Assembly (NCBI GenBank): GCA_963682175.1
Contig: OY821777.1
Span: 7,966,501 to 8,030,500, forward strand
Reading direction: 5' to 3'
Source: Triglochin maritima
Taxonomy: Eukaryota > Streptophyta > Magnoliopsida > Alismatales > Juncaginaceae
Length of the DNA stretch: 64,000 bases
Within the stretch, counting starts at the first letter, position 1, and each line of letters starts with the position of its first letter. This document shows positions 1 through 12,459 of this stretch, piece after piece. The notes under the pieces were generated by a model. The model was not told the DNA's origin, did no database searches, and saw nothing but the letters and a program-made list of their open reading frames with translations. The position numbers were made by a program, and so were the translations under genes.

Positions 1-2400
1 AAGCAACACAATTTGGGATAAGTAGGGGACCGGGAGCTTCAATCTCAATGTTTTGGACCCATTCTGTCGGTTTACATGGTTTAAGACAAATTTGGATGGG
101 GCAACCCCTCTTTATTGTATGTTTACCACAGGACATCGGACATCCGCCTCAAACCATTGACATCTAGTATTAGTTTTTGTTGAGACATCTTAGTTTTGGA
201 GATGGTGAAAAGTTCACATCTTATGGATGGAACTCACCGTAGAAAGTTGCAGCAATGGTTGCATGGTGTTTTCATGCACATGCACCACAAAATAGCTAGC
301 GACCAACCAACAACCTTATCTTTTATTGACATTATTTTATGTGTTTGGATTGTCACCGTACGTGGAATTTACTTATCAACACCGACTTGGAGTGGAATTT
401 AGTTACGTGTTTGAACCCTAGTGTCAAAAAGATTATCGTGATTATTGGGTGGAACGAAACATTAGAAGAACATGTGCTTTTTAAGAAGATGGAACAAACG
501 TCCATGGAAGATGCCCTCGTGAACGCCAAAACATCGTGTATGGACATTTCTCACATGTAGATTTCTTCCATGCATGCAATCCATTACTTCTAATTTTGGT
601 TATATTATATACACACACATATGTGAAATCAATTCGCTTTAGGTTAATTTTGCTTTCCATTCAAACTATACAACAGCTAATATTTGTCTATAAACATATA
701 TATTCTTAAGCAGTACTACTTGCCATCCATGTAAGATGTCAATTAGCGAAGTTGTGGACAAATATGTTTTGAAACTATATCACTCCTATTTGTTTATTGA
801 CTCTTCATTCCAACACTGGGATTTACTTTTTAAAGTGGAGTTGTAGTTTGAATTCCAATGATTGAGACACAATTAATATATATTAGTTCAACACCAACCT
901 TTCACCAAGAAATAAGGACGAATGCCGCCGATCCTGGACAAAACAAGCAAACACCACCGCCGAACAGCTTAAACAACAAACAAACCCGAGTGCTGACCAA
1001 TTATAAAAATAATTCCACCATTAATATACCCAATATCATTAGATAATTACATTGTTGATTAGATAGAAGGGCGCGATCAAATCCGAACTCTTACACCAAA
1101 CGAAGTTGTTTTTAGCGACACTTCTAGAGAGAGAGAGGGGTACGCAAATGGGACACCACCTAAGTAGATTAATGGAGCTTTTGGATTTTCATATCGAGAA
1201 GAGAGAAAGAGAGAGGTGTCGTTATAAGTGGAGGTTAAATGCCACTTTCAGAGTCTGTTCCGTTGCCGGTCAAAGGACAGACATGTCTCGTGGGTTGGCC
1301 GGTAACACGTGTCGCCATATCTGGGGTCCTTCCACAATGACGTGGCGTTGAGGTAAATTGCGGAAAACACCCTCTCTCTTTTATCTCTTTTCTTAGGATC
1401 AGAAAATTAATCATTGTATCTTCTTGTGACTGCCGAAAGATTTCTCCTTAGCAAGATAGATGAGGTCATTAATGTGAGATCTAATATAGAATATAGATCT
1501 AAACTTTTGTATTCGTTTGTGGGATCCGGGCTGTCCGGAAAGGACCACCGTGACTCCATAGTTAGTAGCCCCACTTTTCTCATTATATAATCGTAATAAT
1601 GATGGTTAAATCATTCCTACTCTGGAGAAGTAGGAGGACCATGCTAATATGTAGTTTAGGATATCAAACATCTTCATGAGCTGCAAAATCTAGCATGTGG
1701 GCCAATAAGGCATAACTATGGTCGTTGGTCACCAACTTAGACTGTTGGTTCTTAGAATAATAAGTTTGAATACATCTTTTATCATAACAAATCATATTAG
1801 AAGCTCGGTTGGAAGTTGGAACCATGCACGATAGGACCCCACAGTATAGAGACCGCAGTTTGGGAAAGTCATTTTAGGAATACAGGAAATACAAATTTGA
1901 ACGAAGTCCACGTACACAACTTGATGATTAATATAGTACTGGAGGGGTCGCCAATTAATCAAACAAACGGACATTAATTTGTTTTCTAGATTATAATCGA
2001 AATTAAGTAGGACATAAGTATCATGGGGTATACAGCTTGAGTAAAGTAAAGTAATATAATTATGAGTTGAAACAAATGGTGCAAGCAAATGGCATGAATA
2101 ACAAACAAGAAGTCGTCGTTGCCCTAATTGGGGTTAACTCAGTTAGAAGATTTATTAACTTGAGATAGTTAAGATGAGAATTTGAAATATCACCATTCTT
2201 GTTCATATGATTGGGAGATGATATTTAAAATGGAATCGGGTAGAGTAGATAAAATCAAGAAAAAGTATTCGTTACTGGGAGTTAATATTGTTGCGAATGA
2301 ATAGTTTTTTTTGAAAACAGCACACAAGACTACAAAGTATTTATTTTATTTATTTCCCTGCAGAAAGTCTCCACTTGTTAATGTGCGGACACTGGAATGG
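1..2400. other. Intergenic, no gene recognised
   Basis: I see no convincing exon. Short open frames here lack family motifs. The only notable content is a GA-rich stretch with ACGT-core motifs around 1125-1350, listed separately. The rest is AT-rich and is upstream sequence of the peptide gene that starts at 2518. Confidence 0.6.
1300..1348. promoter_or_regulatory. Paired ABRE/G-box-like motifs
   Basis: A perfect G-box core CACGTG lies at 1306-1311 inside ACACGTGTC, and ACGTGGC lies at 1340-1346. Both match the ABA-response element core (ACGTGKC), and pairs of such elements are typical of ABRE-driven promoters. They lie about 1.2 kb upstream of the peptide gene start and have no nearer gene. 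A role is inferred from motif identity only. Confidence 0.3.
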
Positions 2401-2413
2401 TGTGGGAAGATCG

Positions 2414-2421
2414 TATAAATA
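2414..2421 (+). promoter_or_regulatory. TATA box of the RGF-like gene
   Basis: TATAAATA sits 97 bp upstream of the start codon at 2518, a normal distance for a plant core promoter plus a short 5' UTR. Confidence 0.6.
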
Positions 2422-2517
2422 TGATGGAAGGGTCTCACCACCTTATCATTGCTCTTCATATCTTCCACTTCTTTTCTCCAGTTCTCCAAATCAAACACTC
2501 AAGTTCTTTTCCTCAGC

Positions 2518-3806
2518 ATGAGTTCCATGCATGCTCTTTCTCTATTACTGCTACTCCTTGTGGTTGTCACCACCCAAGGTATGTGGTTCTTCTATATTCT
2601 TGTAGTACTTTTTATATATATTTGTACAAGTCTATATAATATACGCTTCATAAATATATAGCATTTCAAACTTTTTTGCTGGTTATTTCGCTAGGTATAC
2701 GTCTAGAAGAAGAATCGGCTGGTGAGTTTCAGAAGAAACTAAAGGTCTGTACTTCCCCACAAAGGATCTAGAGAAATTGTACATGACCAAATTAACTCTT
2801 TTTTTTTGGGTGTAAACAGGAAAACATGTTTTTTTCATTTTTTTTTGTTCTTCTATATATAGTTATATACTCTCCTGATATGAACCTTATAATTGGTACA
2901 TATATATTTCTTTTCATATATAATCTCTCACAAGTGTATGTGCTTGATTGTATTTTAGGTGGAACATCAGAGTTTGCCACAAGGAGCAGAGAAGCCTACA
3001 GTTGTTGAAAGAGCTGTAGTGTGCAAGCAAAGTGGCTATTGCTCAGGTACCAAGAAGAAGGGGTATAATAGAAGAGCCAGTGGTTCGCACCTTGAACAAC
3101 CAGAAATGATTCATGAGGATTACTATGAACCTAGAGACCACAACTCTAAGCACCACTGACCCATGTCTCCTTTTGTCACTACTTTTCTTTGTGTTTCTAC
3201 AGTTTTGATTCATGCATGCAATTCCAGCTTTGAAGGGACCGGAAGAAGCATTCTTGTACTGATCAGTGATCAACAAGCATGAACTAGAATTTGGTCATTT
3301 TTGATCTTCCTGACTAGTTGTTAAAATTTTCAAGTGCTTTCACCATTTGGTCTTATTTTAACCACAAATCAATTGACATTAAAATGATTTACCTTGGATA
3401 TTTGTACTAGTATGCATGATTTGAATTGGTTGAAACAATACCCGACTAGGCCTACCTTGTACCTGAGAACCACTGCAATTTTCCGGTTATCCCATTATTA
3501 ATGAAGATCATTGCTTGTTACCTATAGTAATTAATGTTGTGAAATACTTGAAATACTTACCACGTACTTCACATAAAGAAAATTTGAGAACTAAAACTGG
3601 GTATCACTGAGATGGTTGCACTCATGTGTTGTGCAGGAAGCAAAACTAGAAAACTAATCAACAACAAGGAGGGTTCCTCAGTACCGCCAGCGCCTCCAAC
3701 GGAGGTCGAAATAGAGCCGCAGAAGGCAGAGAAATACCCTGACCTCTTGGACTTGGCAGGGATGGACTACTCCACAGCAAAGAGAAAGACTCCCATCCAC
3801 AACTAA
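2518..3806 (+). CDS. RGF/GLV/CLEL secreted peptide precursor
   Basis: This is a precursor of a root meristem growth factor (GOLVEN/CLEL) peptide, a secreted signal that in this family is tyrosine-sulfated at the Asp-Tyr motif and sensed by LRR receptor kinases. Proposed exons are 2518-2578, 2695-2744, 2959-3046 and 3637-3806, all with GT/AG borders and matching phases, giving 122 aa. Residues 1-20 are a signal peptide with a leucine/valine core. The middle is variable and basic. The last 13 residues, DYSTAKRKTPIHN, match the family pattern (DY near the start, P-x-HN at the end) and abut the stop codon, as in RGF9/GLV2-type peptides. If intron 3 is not removed, the frame runs on to a stop at 3157-3159 and ends in a second, different RGF-like 13-mer (see findings). 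A TATA box lies at 2414. The start choice rests on the signal peptide. The family call is firm; the exact orthologue is not assigned. Confidence 0.85.
3047..3159 (+). CDS. Alternative 3' coding extension of the RGF-like gene
   Basis: If the donor at 3047 is not used, exon 3 continues in frame for 36 codons to a TGA at 3157-3159, giving a 103-aa precursor. The extension is basic at first and ends in DYYEPRDHNSKHH directly before the stop. Aligned with the RGF consensus, D1, Y2, P5, H8 and H12 are kept, with K for R at 11. That is exactly the family's peptide length and position. It is either an alternative terminus or an old duplicate of the peptide-coding end now mostly spliced out. Confidence 0.45.
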
Positions 3807-4443
3807 ATCAGCTTAACTTAATTAGCCCAAAGAGTAGTTAATTAATCACACAAACGAGTGCTCAGCATAGCTGGAGAGGTCACCAAACATCATCACGGAA
3901 AATCGTGCAGTTTTTAGGGTGAAAACCACCAGTTCTACTACAAATACAAGAAACAAGAATCACACGTAAACATATTTAATATTTTTAACCATATTCTTTG
4001 CCTTGTTGGGTCATACATGGTACTGCCAATATGCTATGCATGATTTGGTAAACAATTGTTTACTGCTTTTGTTCAATGGTCTAATATTGTCGAGTGGGTA
4101 GTCCAAGCAGTTGGAAGATTGAAATGAGATGGTGTTGTTGTCTGATGTGGACATGTTCTTATAATGTTGATTGGAATCGGAGCAATGTGGTTCGGATGTG
4201 TTGGCGTGTTATGTGTGTGAATTTAGTGGGGATGGGCATATATATATGGGACCTACTTCAGCTTGTCGTATTAATTATTGTTGCGAAGGAAAACAAACCA
4301 TGCATGCCATGCCAATATTCTTGAATCTTGACAACTATCTACGAGGGATATCTGAGATAGGATGGATATGTTATAGTGTGAATATACCACTCTTGTATAA
4401 AATGACTGAAATACATAGAACGGCGTGACTTATATTCAACTTA
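3807..4443. other. 3' flank of the peptide gene
   Basis: This holds the presumed 3' UTR of the RGF-like gene followed by AT-rich sequence. No gene or repeat is recognised before the Harbinger-type MITE starting at 4444. Confidence 0.5.
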
Positions 4444-4845
4444 GACTACAGGCCGGACAGTTTTCGGGTGTCGATTTTCTCTCTCAGTCACGTCAGTTTC
4501 TCTCTCCGTCACGTCAGCTCAAACAAATATTCCTAGATTTTTCTTAATCGTACTCAGAAATAACTCAAACGCTCTACATTCTCTCATCTCCACGTCATTT
4601 GGGGATCAATTATAGGTAAAACACAAAAATTGTCATTTTTTTAATATAAACAAATTAAAAACATTTTCAATTTTTTTTTTGAAAAAACGATTTTAAATAT
4701 TTTTTGAAATATTTTTGAAAACAATAAATCAATCAATAAATAAATAATCCACACAATACGGAAGCACGTGACCCCGGGGATTAAGAGATGACATTTCAGA
4801 CACCTGGGCTGTGGGCCCGAAAAAGAACACCCGTTAAGGGTGGTC
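4444..4845. mobile_element. Harbinger/Tourist-like MITE
   Basis: The left end begins after TTA with GACTACAGGCCGG. The right end, read in reverse, is GACCACCCTTAACGGG, followed by TTG, so the target duplication is imperfect. The subterminal part carries two copies of the CTCTCTC...GTCACGTCAG motif and a later CCACGTCATTTGGGGATCAA block. Both are shared with the elements at 34086, 52490 and the right end of the Harbinger at 38750. There is no coding capacity. The boundary call is moderate because the termini are diverged. Confidence 0.5.
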
Positions 4846-5777
4846 TTGAATAGCCTGGTGATTTGAAAACACATGCGGTGGTAAGTATAGTGTGGGAGTT
4901 GGATAATTCTCATGGATTTTGAGATTTCGAGACCCCTTGTTGTTTAAAACCATTTACGATATGTATAAAATATGGAGTGGGTTAAAACGTGGAGAAACCT
5001 AGCCATCCAGATGTATCAAGTTTTGGTCCCATGGAAGTTTTCAATAGCATTCACTATGACTACGGATTTTCTTTTTCAGATCGGTGCTTAGACATGGAGC
5101 TTAGATGATTTTTTATCCTATTGTGCGTTGCCGAGAAACATGGACATGTGAAATTGTGGAAGGAGGAAGGGAGGCGGTCGGGAATGCTATTAAGATGTTT
5201 GTCCACTGCTCTAACAATGAGGGTGTTCGATCCCTACCCATTGATGGTGGTGAGCCAAGTGGAGATGGTGGGCATGTGAATGTCCACTGGAGGAAAATGA
5301 GCAGGACCATACCTGCATGATAATGTATCCTGACGTGCATGGCGTATGTTGACTACCGCATTACAATGGTACAGTAAATGAACATTCCATAATTATCATT
5401 TAACAGAAAAATGTTGGACAAATTCATTTATGCAATATCATGCATAATGGTCATAATTGAGTTGCCTCGATTCCATTTCCAGCCCAAGGGAATCTGAGAA
5501 ATGATAAGAGGGAAGAGGGGGGGAAATCATCAATAAATTGCCACTTTCAGGAGTTCAACATGAAATTTCTCGCATAAGAAACACCGTGGTTCCGAGACAA
5601 ACTAAATCCAGATTATGGCTTTACAGAGAATCCTATACTACCCTTCTGATTAGGACAATGACAACTAGGCTTTACCAGTCTTAGATTCTTCAATCACAAA
5701 GGTTAGTCCAGTGCCTGGGTTTTTCATGATCAAGTTACAATTAAGAAACCATTACGGAACAAAAGATACCATCATAC
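4846..5777. other. Intergenic, no gene recognised
   Basis: AT-rich sequence with short open frames on both strands around 5105-5340. These have no recognisable domain, signal peptide or splice context, so I do not call a gene. Confidence 0.5.
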
Positions 5778-5785
5778 AGAATCAC

Positions 5786-7421
5786 TAGGGCTGTAAGCGG
5801 GGCGGGACGAGTATTTGCCCAACCGCTACCCGCCCCGCCTAAGTTAAGCGGGTGGGCGGGGCGGGGCAAAAAAATTAATACCGCTACCCGCCCCGCCTAA
5901 GACTAGACTGAGCAATGCGGGGCGGGTTATGCGGGTCTGGCGGGCTTGGAAAAATGATGTTCGGTTCTAGGATTTATTGTTTGTTTACTAAGCATCCACA
6001 TTGAAATAACACATTTGCTTACTAAGTATTTTTTCCACAATGAAGACATTTAGCCACATGTTTACCATTCACTTTATCCTCTATTTTCTCAAAAAAATTC
6101 CAAACATCAGAAGTGAGAGGTCTTTTTCGTTTACAAACTTGTGTCTCAACATTACTATGCCCTGTATTTATAAATACTTGAGTACTTAAACAAAATAATA
6201 TTTCACTAATTTCAGAAACGTAGAAGTTGGCAAAAAAATGAGACTCAAAATACATACCATCCGTAGTGGTTTGGTCATTCAAGCAATTAGGCGTGCTAGT
6301 GGTTGTCATCTCTTCGTAGTCCTTGATCAAGTATCTTCAAGGGATTAAAAAATAGCTATTACGAAAACAAGTAATGAAGAATGAACAAATGTAATAAAAT
6401 TTTGAAGGAGCTCAAAGTAATGTAATATTTTACTAAGTAGCTTTAAGAATAGCTTAGTTTTAGGATTTTATCAATATGGATTTAAAACTAAGTAACTACT
6501 CCAAAGGTTCTCGTTAACTTTCAGCACTGAAATTCTGAACTCCTTAACTGGAACATACTGCACATTGAGACCACTTCCGATCACCAATCATCAATCCCAA
6601 GCATCAAATGAAAGTACTGCAAATTAATCCAATCAAACAATAAAGCTTGAAACCGAACGAATCCCAACAGAAACAACTAACCATGACAAGATCGCACATA
6701 GAATCAAAAATTGTGATTCCCAACTGCCATCAATGAAAACACTCAAAACGGATCTAACAAATTAAACAACAGATTTCAAAACTACAAAATCCTAACGATT
6801 ACCCACGAGCAGTGGCAATGCTAGGTACAGTCGAAGGGGTCAAGCAACCCCTTGGGTATTGAAATATTACCTAGTCGGAGGCGGGATCAACGTGGAGGAG
6901 AGGGGGATCTGGTCGGAGGGGGTGGGAATACGGGATCAGCGTGGAGGCGAGGGGGATTTTGTCGGAAGGGGCGAGATCAACGTGGAGGAGAGGGGATCTG
7001 GTCGGAAGGGACGGGATCAGCGAAGCGTGGAGCCGTGGAGGAGAGGGGTCTGTGGGGACTGGGGGCGGGAGGAAAGGGGTCGGTGGGGACTGGAGCCGTG
7101 GAGGAGAGGGGTCGGTGGGAGAGGGGGATGCGTGGAGGAGGGAGGGAATGGGAATCGGCGTGGGAGAGGGTCAGAGGGGATGCGTTAGGGTTTGGAATCC
7201 AAACTTATATTTGTGCGGGTAATCGGTTAATCGGTAGGCAGGTTGTCGGGTTTTACGGGTGGCGGGTTATGCGGGGCGGGTTGTGAGACAACCGCAACCC
7301 ACCCCGCTTATTATGCGGGTTACACGGGTGGCGGGTTGGCGGGTAAGATTTTTTGAACCGCTACCCGCATTACGCGGGGCGGGGCGGGTTGCGGGTAAAA
7401 TTCTACCCATTGACAGCCCTA
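5786..7421 (-). mobile_element. Deleted hAT transposon with GC-rich subterminal repeats
   Basis: The termini are TAGGGCTGT on the left and ACAGCCCTA on the right, flanked by a perfect 8-bp target duplication AGAATCAC (5778-5785 and 7422-7429), which is diagnostic of hAT. Both ends carry many copies of GGCGGGT/ACCCGCC in both orientations, the expected layout of transposase-binding subterminal repeats. Inside is a BED-finger remnant on the minus strand (6022-6330), preceded by its former 5' region. Positions 6880-7190 are a G-rich, imperfectly repeated tract of GGAGGAGAGGGG units. The catalytic domain is absent, so this is a non-autonomous deletion derivative. Confidence 0.9.
6022..6330 (-). 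pseudogene. N-terminal fragment of hAT transposase (BED finger)
   Basis: The frame encodes about 95-100 aa and ends in a BED-type zinc-finger start: a VWNFFEKI segment with the typical aromatic residues, then a C-x2-C pair (KCLHCGK). The two histidines that complete the finger and the whole RNase-H-like and dimerisation parts are missing. The fragment lies inside the hAT element with matching orientation. A methionine at 6309 is a possible start. It cannot be an active transposase. Confidence 0.75.
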
Positions 7422-7429
7422 AGAATCAC

Positions 7430-7924
7430 CATATCAACAATAAAAATATAGTAAATAGAGTTGAGAAGTGACGCCATCTTCTACATTTATTTGGAAATCT
7501 AACTGAATTTATGGGGAAAATGCCAAAATCAGCTAAAAGCCTAGAAGCAATATTAATATATTAACAAAGACAGATGCTAAAAACTTTACAACATTTATGC
7601 CGAGAACATGTTTTCAGAGACATGACAGAACCTGATCACGAGATTCTATACATGTCGGTCTAGCATTTCAGTGAATACGCATATAAGTTCACTGAAACAG
7701 GACTTGATTGTTAGTGTAACAGTTCTTTTTTCTCATTCTTAACCCATTTACCTCGGAAAGCAGCATAGAAGCGATTCCTCGAAAATACATCAGCAAGGAT
7801 ATTTCTTACTCCGTATTGCCCATAAATCTTTTCAACTGACAGTTTCTGCCCAAGGAATGCTCTTGAACGGAGATCCTCAGTTGTAGCTCGAATCTTACTC
7901 TACTGAAGTTGCTGATGAAGGTAT
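7430..7924. other. 3' flank of CRR6
   Basis: This lies between the hAT element and the CRR6 stop codon on the minus strand. It contains the presumed CRR6 3' UTR. No other feature is seen. Confidence 0.5.
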
Positions 7925-10900
7925 TCATATTGCATCAATCAAATCAAATAGCTGGTCTCCCACACCAAATCCTAACATCCTAGCCATGTCACTTGTCTTC
8001 AGTTTGGGTTTTGGGATGTTTTGTTCCTTCAACCAAGCATACACAATGAAGACTTTGTTCATTGCAAATAACTCTAGTGCTTCAGGGTTGAACACTATGC
8101 CCATTCGCAAACTCATCTGCAAAAGAGGGTGGTTGCTTACTTGCTTTACATTATCCTGGTCTAAACTTTTAAAGTGGAACTTTGTACGCTAGAGAAATCA
8201 AGCAATAAAACACCACGATGTTTCTATATATCATTTTTGCAAAAAAAGGAATTGGTAAAAGAAAACTGGTATCACGAAATATGAAGTCCCAAACATATCA
8301 TGTGTCACAGTGGAAATTTACCTGGTGAGGAACCAACATTGCAGAGTACCTTGCTAGCTCTCCTGCCCTCCAATCAAGTACAACAGGTAGCCAGGGGTAG
8401 TATGCATCAAGTCTAACAAACCATAGCCGTATATCAGGGAATTCTGATAGTTCACGATTATCATGAGGATCTTCCCTTTCATAATTGATTGTAAAACCAA
8501 CTGTTTGTTCCAACAATTTTTTAACATCACTTGATTTGCCATCTGACCAAAATGTAAAAGATTGTGACTCAATAAGAAGCTCAAGGACAAGTGCAAGCAC
8601 TAAAATTGCCTTCTGAAAAATTCTTACCATGTGAACTTCCAAGCACAGAATGAGCAGGAGACAGGTCCAAGTTACAAATAATGTTGTTATCGATAACTAT
8701 TTCTAGACGTCCTTCAGTTGGTGGCAGTGGGGGGTCCACTTTTGGAGCATCTGTGATAAAAAAAGTCTATATGAGACAATTAGTCAGGGATCAATGTGTT
8801 TAAACTCCGCAAAATGCGAGTATCTTGAACACATCGATCACTATTTCTTGTACAATAATGCTAAATAGAGACAAACAGAAAATGACATTAAGGCTACTAT
8901 AGCAGGATTAAATTGACTCATCTATATTTTCTCTGAAAGCATAGAATCAGAATCAGGTAACAAAAGAAGGGCAGCTAACTGCCAAACTACTGAAGGTTTC
9001 AAGAATGAAAAATGACAACTTATATATACTGATATAGATGATCTTATCAGCTGAAAGCAAATATCATAAGGAGATATGAATTGGTGAATATTTGATCAAT
9101 GGAATTTGTCAATAGCACTCAAACAAAATAACATTTGGCAGGTTTACAAAGAGTATAACACATATAGTAATATCAAGTTCTGGAGTAACTAATCTTTACA
9201 GCACTTTTAAGCAAAACTCATACAGAATTACTAGTATATTCACGAAAGTTGTTTGCCAAATTGCTCCACTTCAAAGACAATTGTTGATATAGTTATAGTC
9301 ATGATTCATGAAACCTAATATGTTTCATATTTTTATAACAACACTTTTAGTCTATACCCACGATACTATGTTTCTCTTTTATTTTGGCATTTTAACATCT
9401 GATATTTGGAAGTTTCAGGGTACATTTAGGTCATCATCATCTAATGAGTGGGGCATTGTTCATACCTTAATGATATTTTTTAAAAAGACAGATTTGATGA
9501 CATTTTCAACTTTTTCTGAAATAAATATAAATTTACACAAATCCTGTTGGAAATATGTCTTGAATCCAGTAGTTTATAAGTATTACGAAATAATCAAGAT
9601 TTTGATTTTCGAAATCAACTGATTTATCTGTAATAAGAAACAAACTCTTGATTTTCAAGGGATTATGGAAGTTATAAGTTATCAATAAAATGGCATCCTA
9701 CAGTTTGAGTGTGTTCAAAGGTAATTGCTTTGGAGGGGATTAAGAAAAGTTGTTGGAGTAAAATTTATCCTCAGCAGTGAAACCTATAGCGATTGTGATG
9801 GTTTCTCCTCTCAAAGGAGGATATTTTTTTCCAGTAAATCTTTGTCTTTCATGGTTTGTTCTTTTATTTACACGTCTTTTTTTGGGTCTTCTGTGGGTTT
9901 TCCAGAGGCAACGGATATCAAACTAACAGTTCCGTTGTCCGATTATAAGAAGACGATGGGTTGGCTACCATGCATACAATGGTGCAACCCCAACTTAAAA
10001 AAATAGACGTAATAAAATCACTTTGATATTAATAAGCACCAGATATAAAAAGTTAGGTGGTACATGTACACTGAGCATTTAAAAGGGTATTGCCAACCAA
10101 GGAACAAGAAATCCAAGACATTGTGTAGAAAGTGTTCGACCATAGCCTAATTAGCTCGACAATGTCCTCCATAATTCTTGCTACATAAGGAAGAACGTAA
10201 TCCACAAGTTTAGCAATAGACCCCTGTACCGTACTCCAAAAATACAATTTAGACTACGCCTTACATTTGCCCTCAACTATATAGTTACACAATTCAAATT
10301 TCTAACTCAATTGCAATCGCTCAAGCCCAAAGTGTCTAAGAATTAGTAAGTACTTCATGAATAAAATCAAGTCCCACCACGCACTACGTGGGATTTGCAT
10401 AAGAAATTTACAGACCAGAGTCTTCTTCATGTGTTGGTTTTGCAACAGACTGGGTTTTAACCATTTCAGAACAAAATAGGTCGAGTTCACAATTGGTTCC
10501 CCACTCAGATTAAGTGAAATATAACTCACAGAAAAGCTTACAAGCATAGGTACCATGACAATTTGACATTTACTATGTTTAAGCATTTTGATAAGCAATG
10601 GGTCACCATCATGACTAATCATCAAAATTGAACAACACATCTTCCAAATATAAGCAATTCTATATTTACGATAATGAATCCAAACGCAATTTACTTTGAA
10701 CTTTACAATACATATTCATATTAGGATAAACGACTAGGTATAGATTGGATGCAAATACAAACAGGATATGTATAATCCGAATTGCAAAAAATAAAAATCG
10801 AAGTACCAATCCGATATGAAAATAAGTTGGATATTATGATCCATATCTTTAGCAATACCGATTACGATAAGAAACACGGAATTCGTCGAAACTGATTCGG

Positions 10901-11144
10901 AAATCGTAAAGGAAGGTAGTGAAATCGTACCGTCCTCGTCGTAGTCCAGCATGGAGAGGTCGAAGTTCCCGGAGGGATTGAAGGAGACGGAGGCGTAAAC
11001 GTCTCCCCCGCGACCTCGTCGCCGCCGGTTCTCGGCGGAGGAATTGGAATTGGGGGGATTCCATGATGGGAATAATCGGGATGGGTTAGGGTTTGGCCTC
11101 GGCGAAGGGAGTAGACTGAGTAGAGCAGTGGCCGCGAGAGACAT
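7925..11144 (-). CDS. CRR6: CRR6, chloroplast NDH complex assembly factor (DUF1817)
   Basis: CHLORORESPIRATORY REDUCTION 6 is a stromal protein needed to assemble subcomplex A of the chloroplast NADH dehydrogenase-like complex. Minus-strand exons are 10931-11144, 8628-8750, 8322-8542 and 7925-8116. Every border is GT/AG and the phases agree, giving 249 aa, close to the family length. Residues 1 to about 50 are serine/arginine-rich and acid-poor, as in a chloroplast transit peptide. The conserved core follows: a [14 protein letters not shown] segment in exon 2, an [17 protein letters not shown] block, the hallmark [15 protein letters not shown], then [12 protein letters not shown] and [20 protein letters not shown] at the C terminus. 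The start at 11144 is chosen because it begins the transit peptide; upstream in-frame sequence is basic and unlike the family. Intron 1 is 2.2 kb and I see no gene in it. The gene looks intact. Confidence 0.9.
8751..10930. other. Large first intron of CRR6
   Basis: AT-rich intron of 2180 bp. Open frames within it show no recognisable domain. No transposon termini were identified. Confidence 0.6.
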
Positions 11145-11255
11145 CCAGAGGTTTATCGCGTTTGGATTTGCCGCGAGTGGCCTTCGTCTGCGTTTTCGTT
11201 TGGACAATCCAAACCCGATAGATGGGTTTGGGCTGGAAACTTGTCGGCCCATTAA

Positions 11256-11811
11256 GGCCCCGTTTGGACAATCCAACGTTTTTAACCTTGAGTTTCAAAA
11301 ATGTATTTTTTATTTAAAGTTGATATTCATTTCGAATAATGTATTTTAAATACATATTATTGTGCGAATTAATGTGTTTGGATTTCATGAGAAATTAGAA
11401 GGGAAAAAATAATTATAAATAGAACAATATAAAATTTGAACGAACTATCGAGTCGAGTTTCAATTTTTTTCAAGTTCGACAGACTTGTTTACCGAACCAA
11501 GTTTGATTTTTTTATATTTTCATCAAGATCCTTTATTTTCAAGTTAAACTAGAGTCGAATGTTTTTTGAGTCGAGTTCAAGTCGAATTATCGAGCCGAGT
11601 CAAAATTGACAATCCTAAAAGAAACCCAACACATTTGACAAGAAAAAAGAGGTCATTACTCTATTTTTTTAAAAAAATGTTTTTTCAGAAGAAATAAACA
11701 CGTAATTATAACGTATCATTTTGGGGTGATCCAAACAACCATGTAGGTTTGAAAATCATATTTCTGAAAATATAAGAAAAGCATGTTATTTTGGGTTATC
11801 CAAACATGGTC
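11256..11811. mobile_element. Tourist-like (PIF/Harbinger) MITE
   Basis: The ends are GGCCCCGTTTGGACAATCC and, in reverse from the right, GACCATGTTTGGATAACCC, matching at most positions. A TAA target duplication flanks both sides (11253-11255, 11812-11814). It has 556 bp of AT-rich interior and no coding capacity. It lies about 110 bp upstream of the CRR6 start codon, so it abuts or enters the promoter. Confidence 0.75.
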
Positions 11812-11814
11812 TAA

Positions 11815-12451
11815 GTAAATTGAGTTAGAGCCTATCTATCTTTCATTAGATGTCTCCTTGGTTTTACTGTTAAGTCAAATAATGACTTACCTAACCACAG
11901 AACACAATCATGGTGCCTTTTCATTTTGGAGATTTGTTCTCTTGTCACGATATTATTAGGAACTCTTGGATCCACGTGCAATGTTTTAGGATTAATTACA
12001 CTGAAAACTTGTCTGACTTTCTAACTAAAATTGTTTAGAAACGCTTGACATTTGATTTTAATCTACAAGACATGATCTTCTGATAAGTATTACACGAAGT
12101 TTGAATATTTTACGTAAAATTGGGCAAATTATGGCATGAATGGATAATATATACCCGTTCTTGTTTTAAAACACTATCTATATCTACTCTTACTCCTAAT
12201 ACCACAAAACATCAAGTAATATGCGTGAGAGTAAAAAATGGAACGTGATTACCAAATAATCCCCAACCATACGAAATATCATTTGGATTAATCCCCCAGC
12301 TAATATACCCATCACTTAAAACCTCTAAAATTATAGCAGGAAATTAAATCTAACTAACCATTTTAATCAGAAGGCTGTAACGGTAACCGTTGCATTCAAA
12401 CAAGATCCAACCTCAAGTCAAAGTCAATTGCGAATACACATCACACCTAAT
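11815..12451. other. Intergenic, nothing recognised
   Basis: AT-rich single-copy-looking sequence between two MITEs. No coding or RNA feature is supported. Confidence 0.5.
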
Positions 12452-12459
12452 ATAAGCCC

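Noticed and set aside
6852..7286. Gly/Arg-rich plus-strand frames
   Set aside because: They are translations of the GGAGGAGAGGGG-type repeats inside the hAT element in several frames at once.
10302..10640. Minus-strand 112-codon frame within CRR6 intron 1
   Set aside because: No recognisable domain and no plausible splice or start context; AT-rich composition like the rest of the intron.
11145..11276. N-terminal extension of CRR6 exon 1
   Set aside because: The extra residues are basic and unlike other CRR6 proteins, while the methionine at 11144 begins a normal chloroplast transit peptide.
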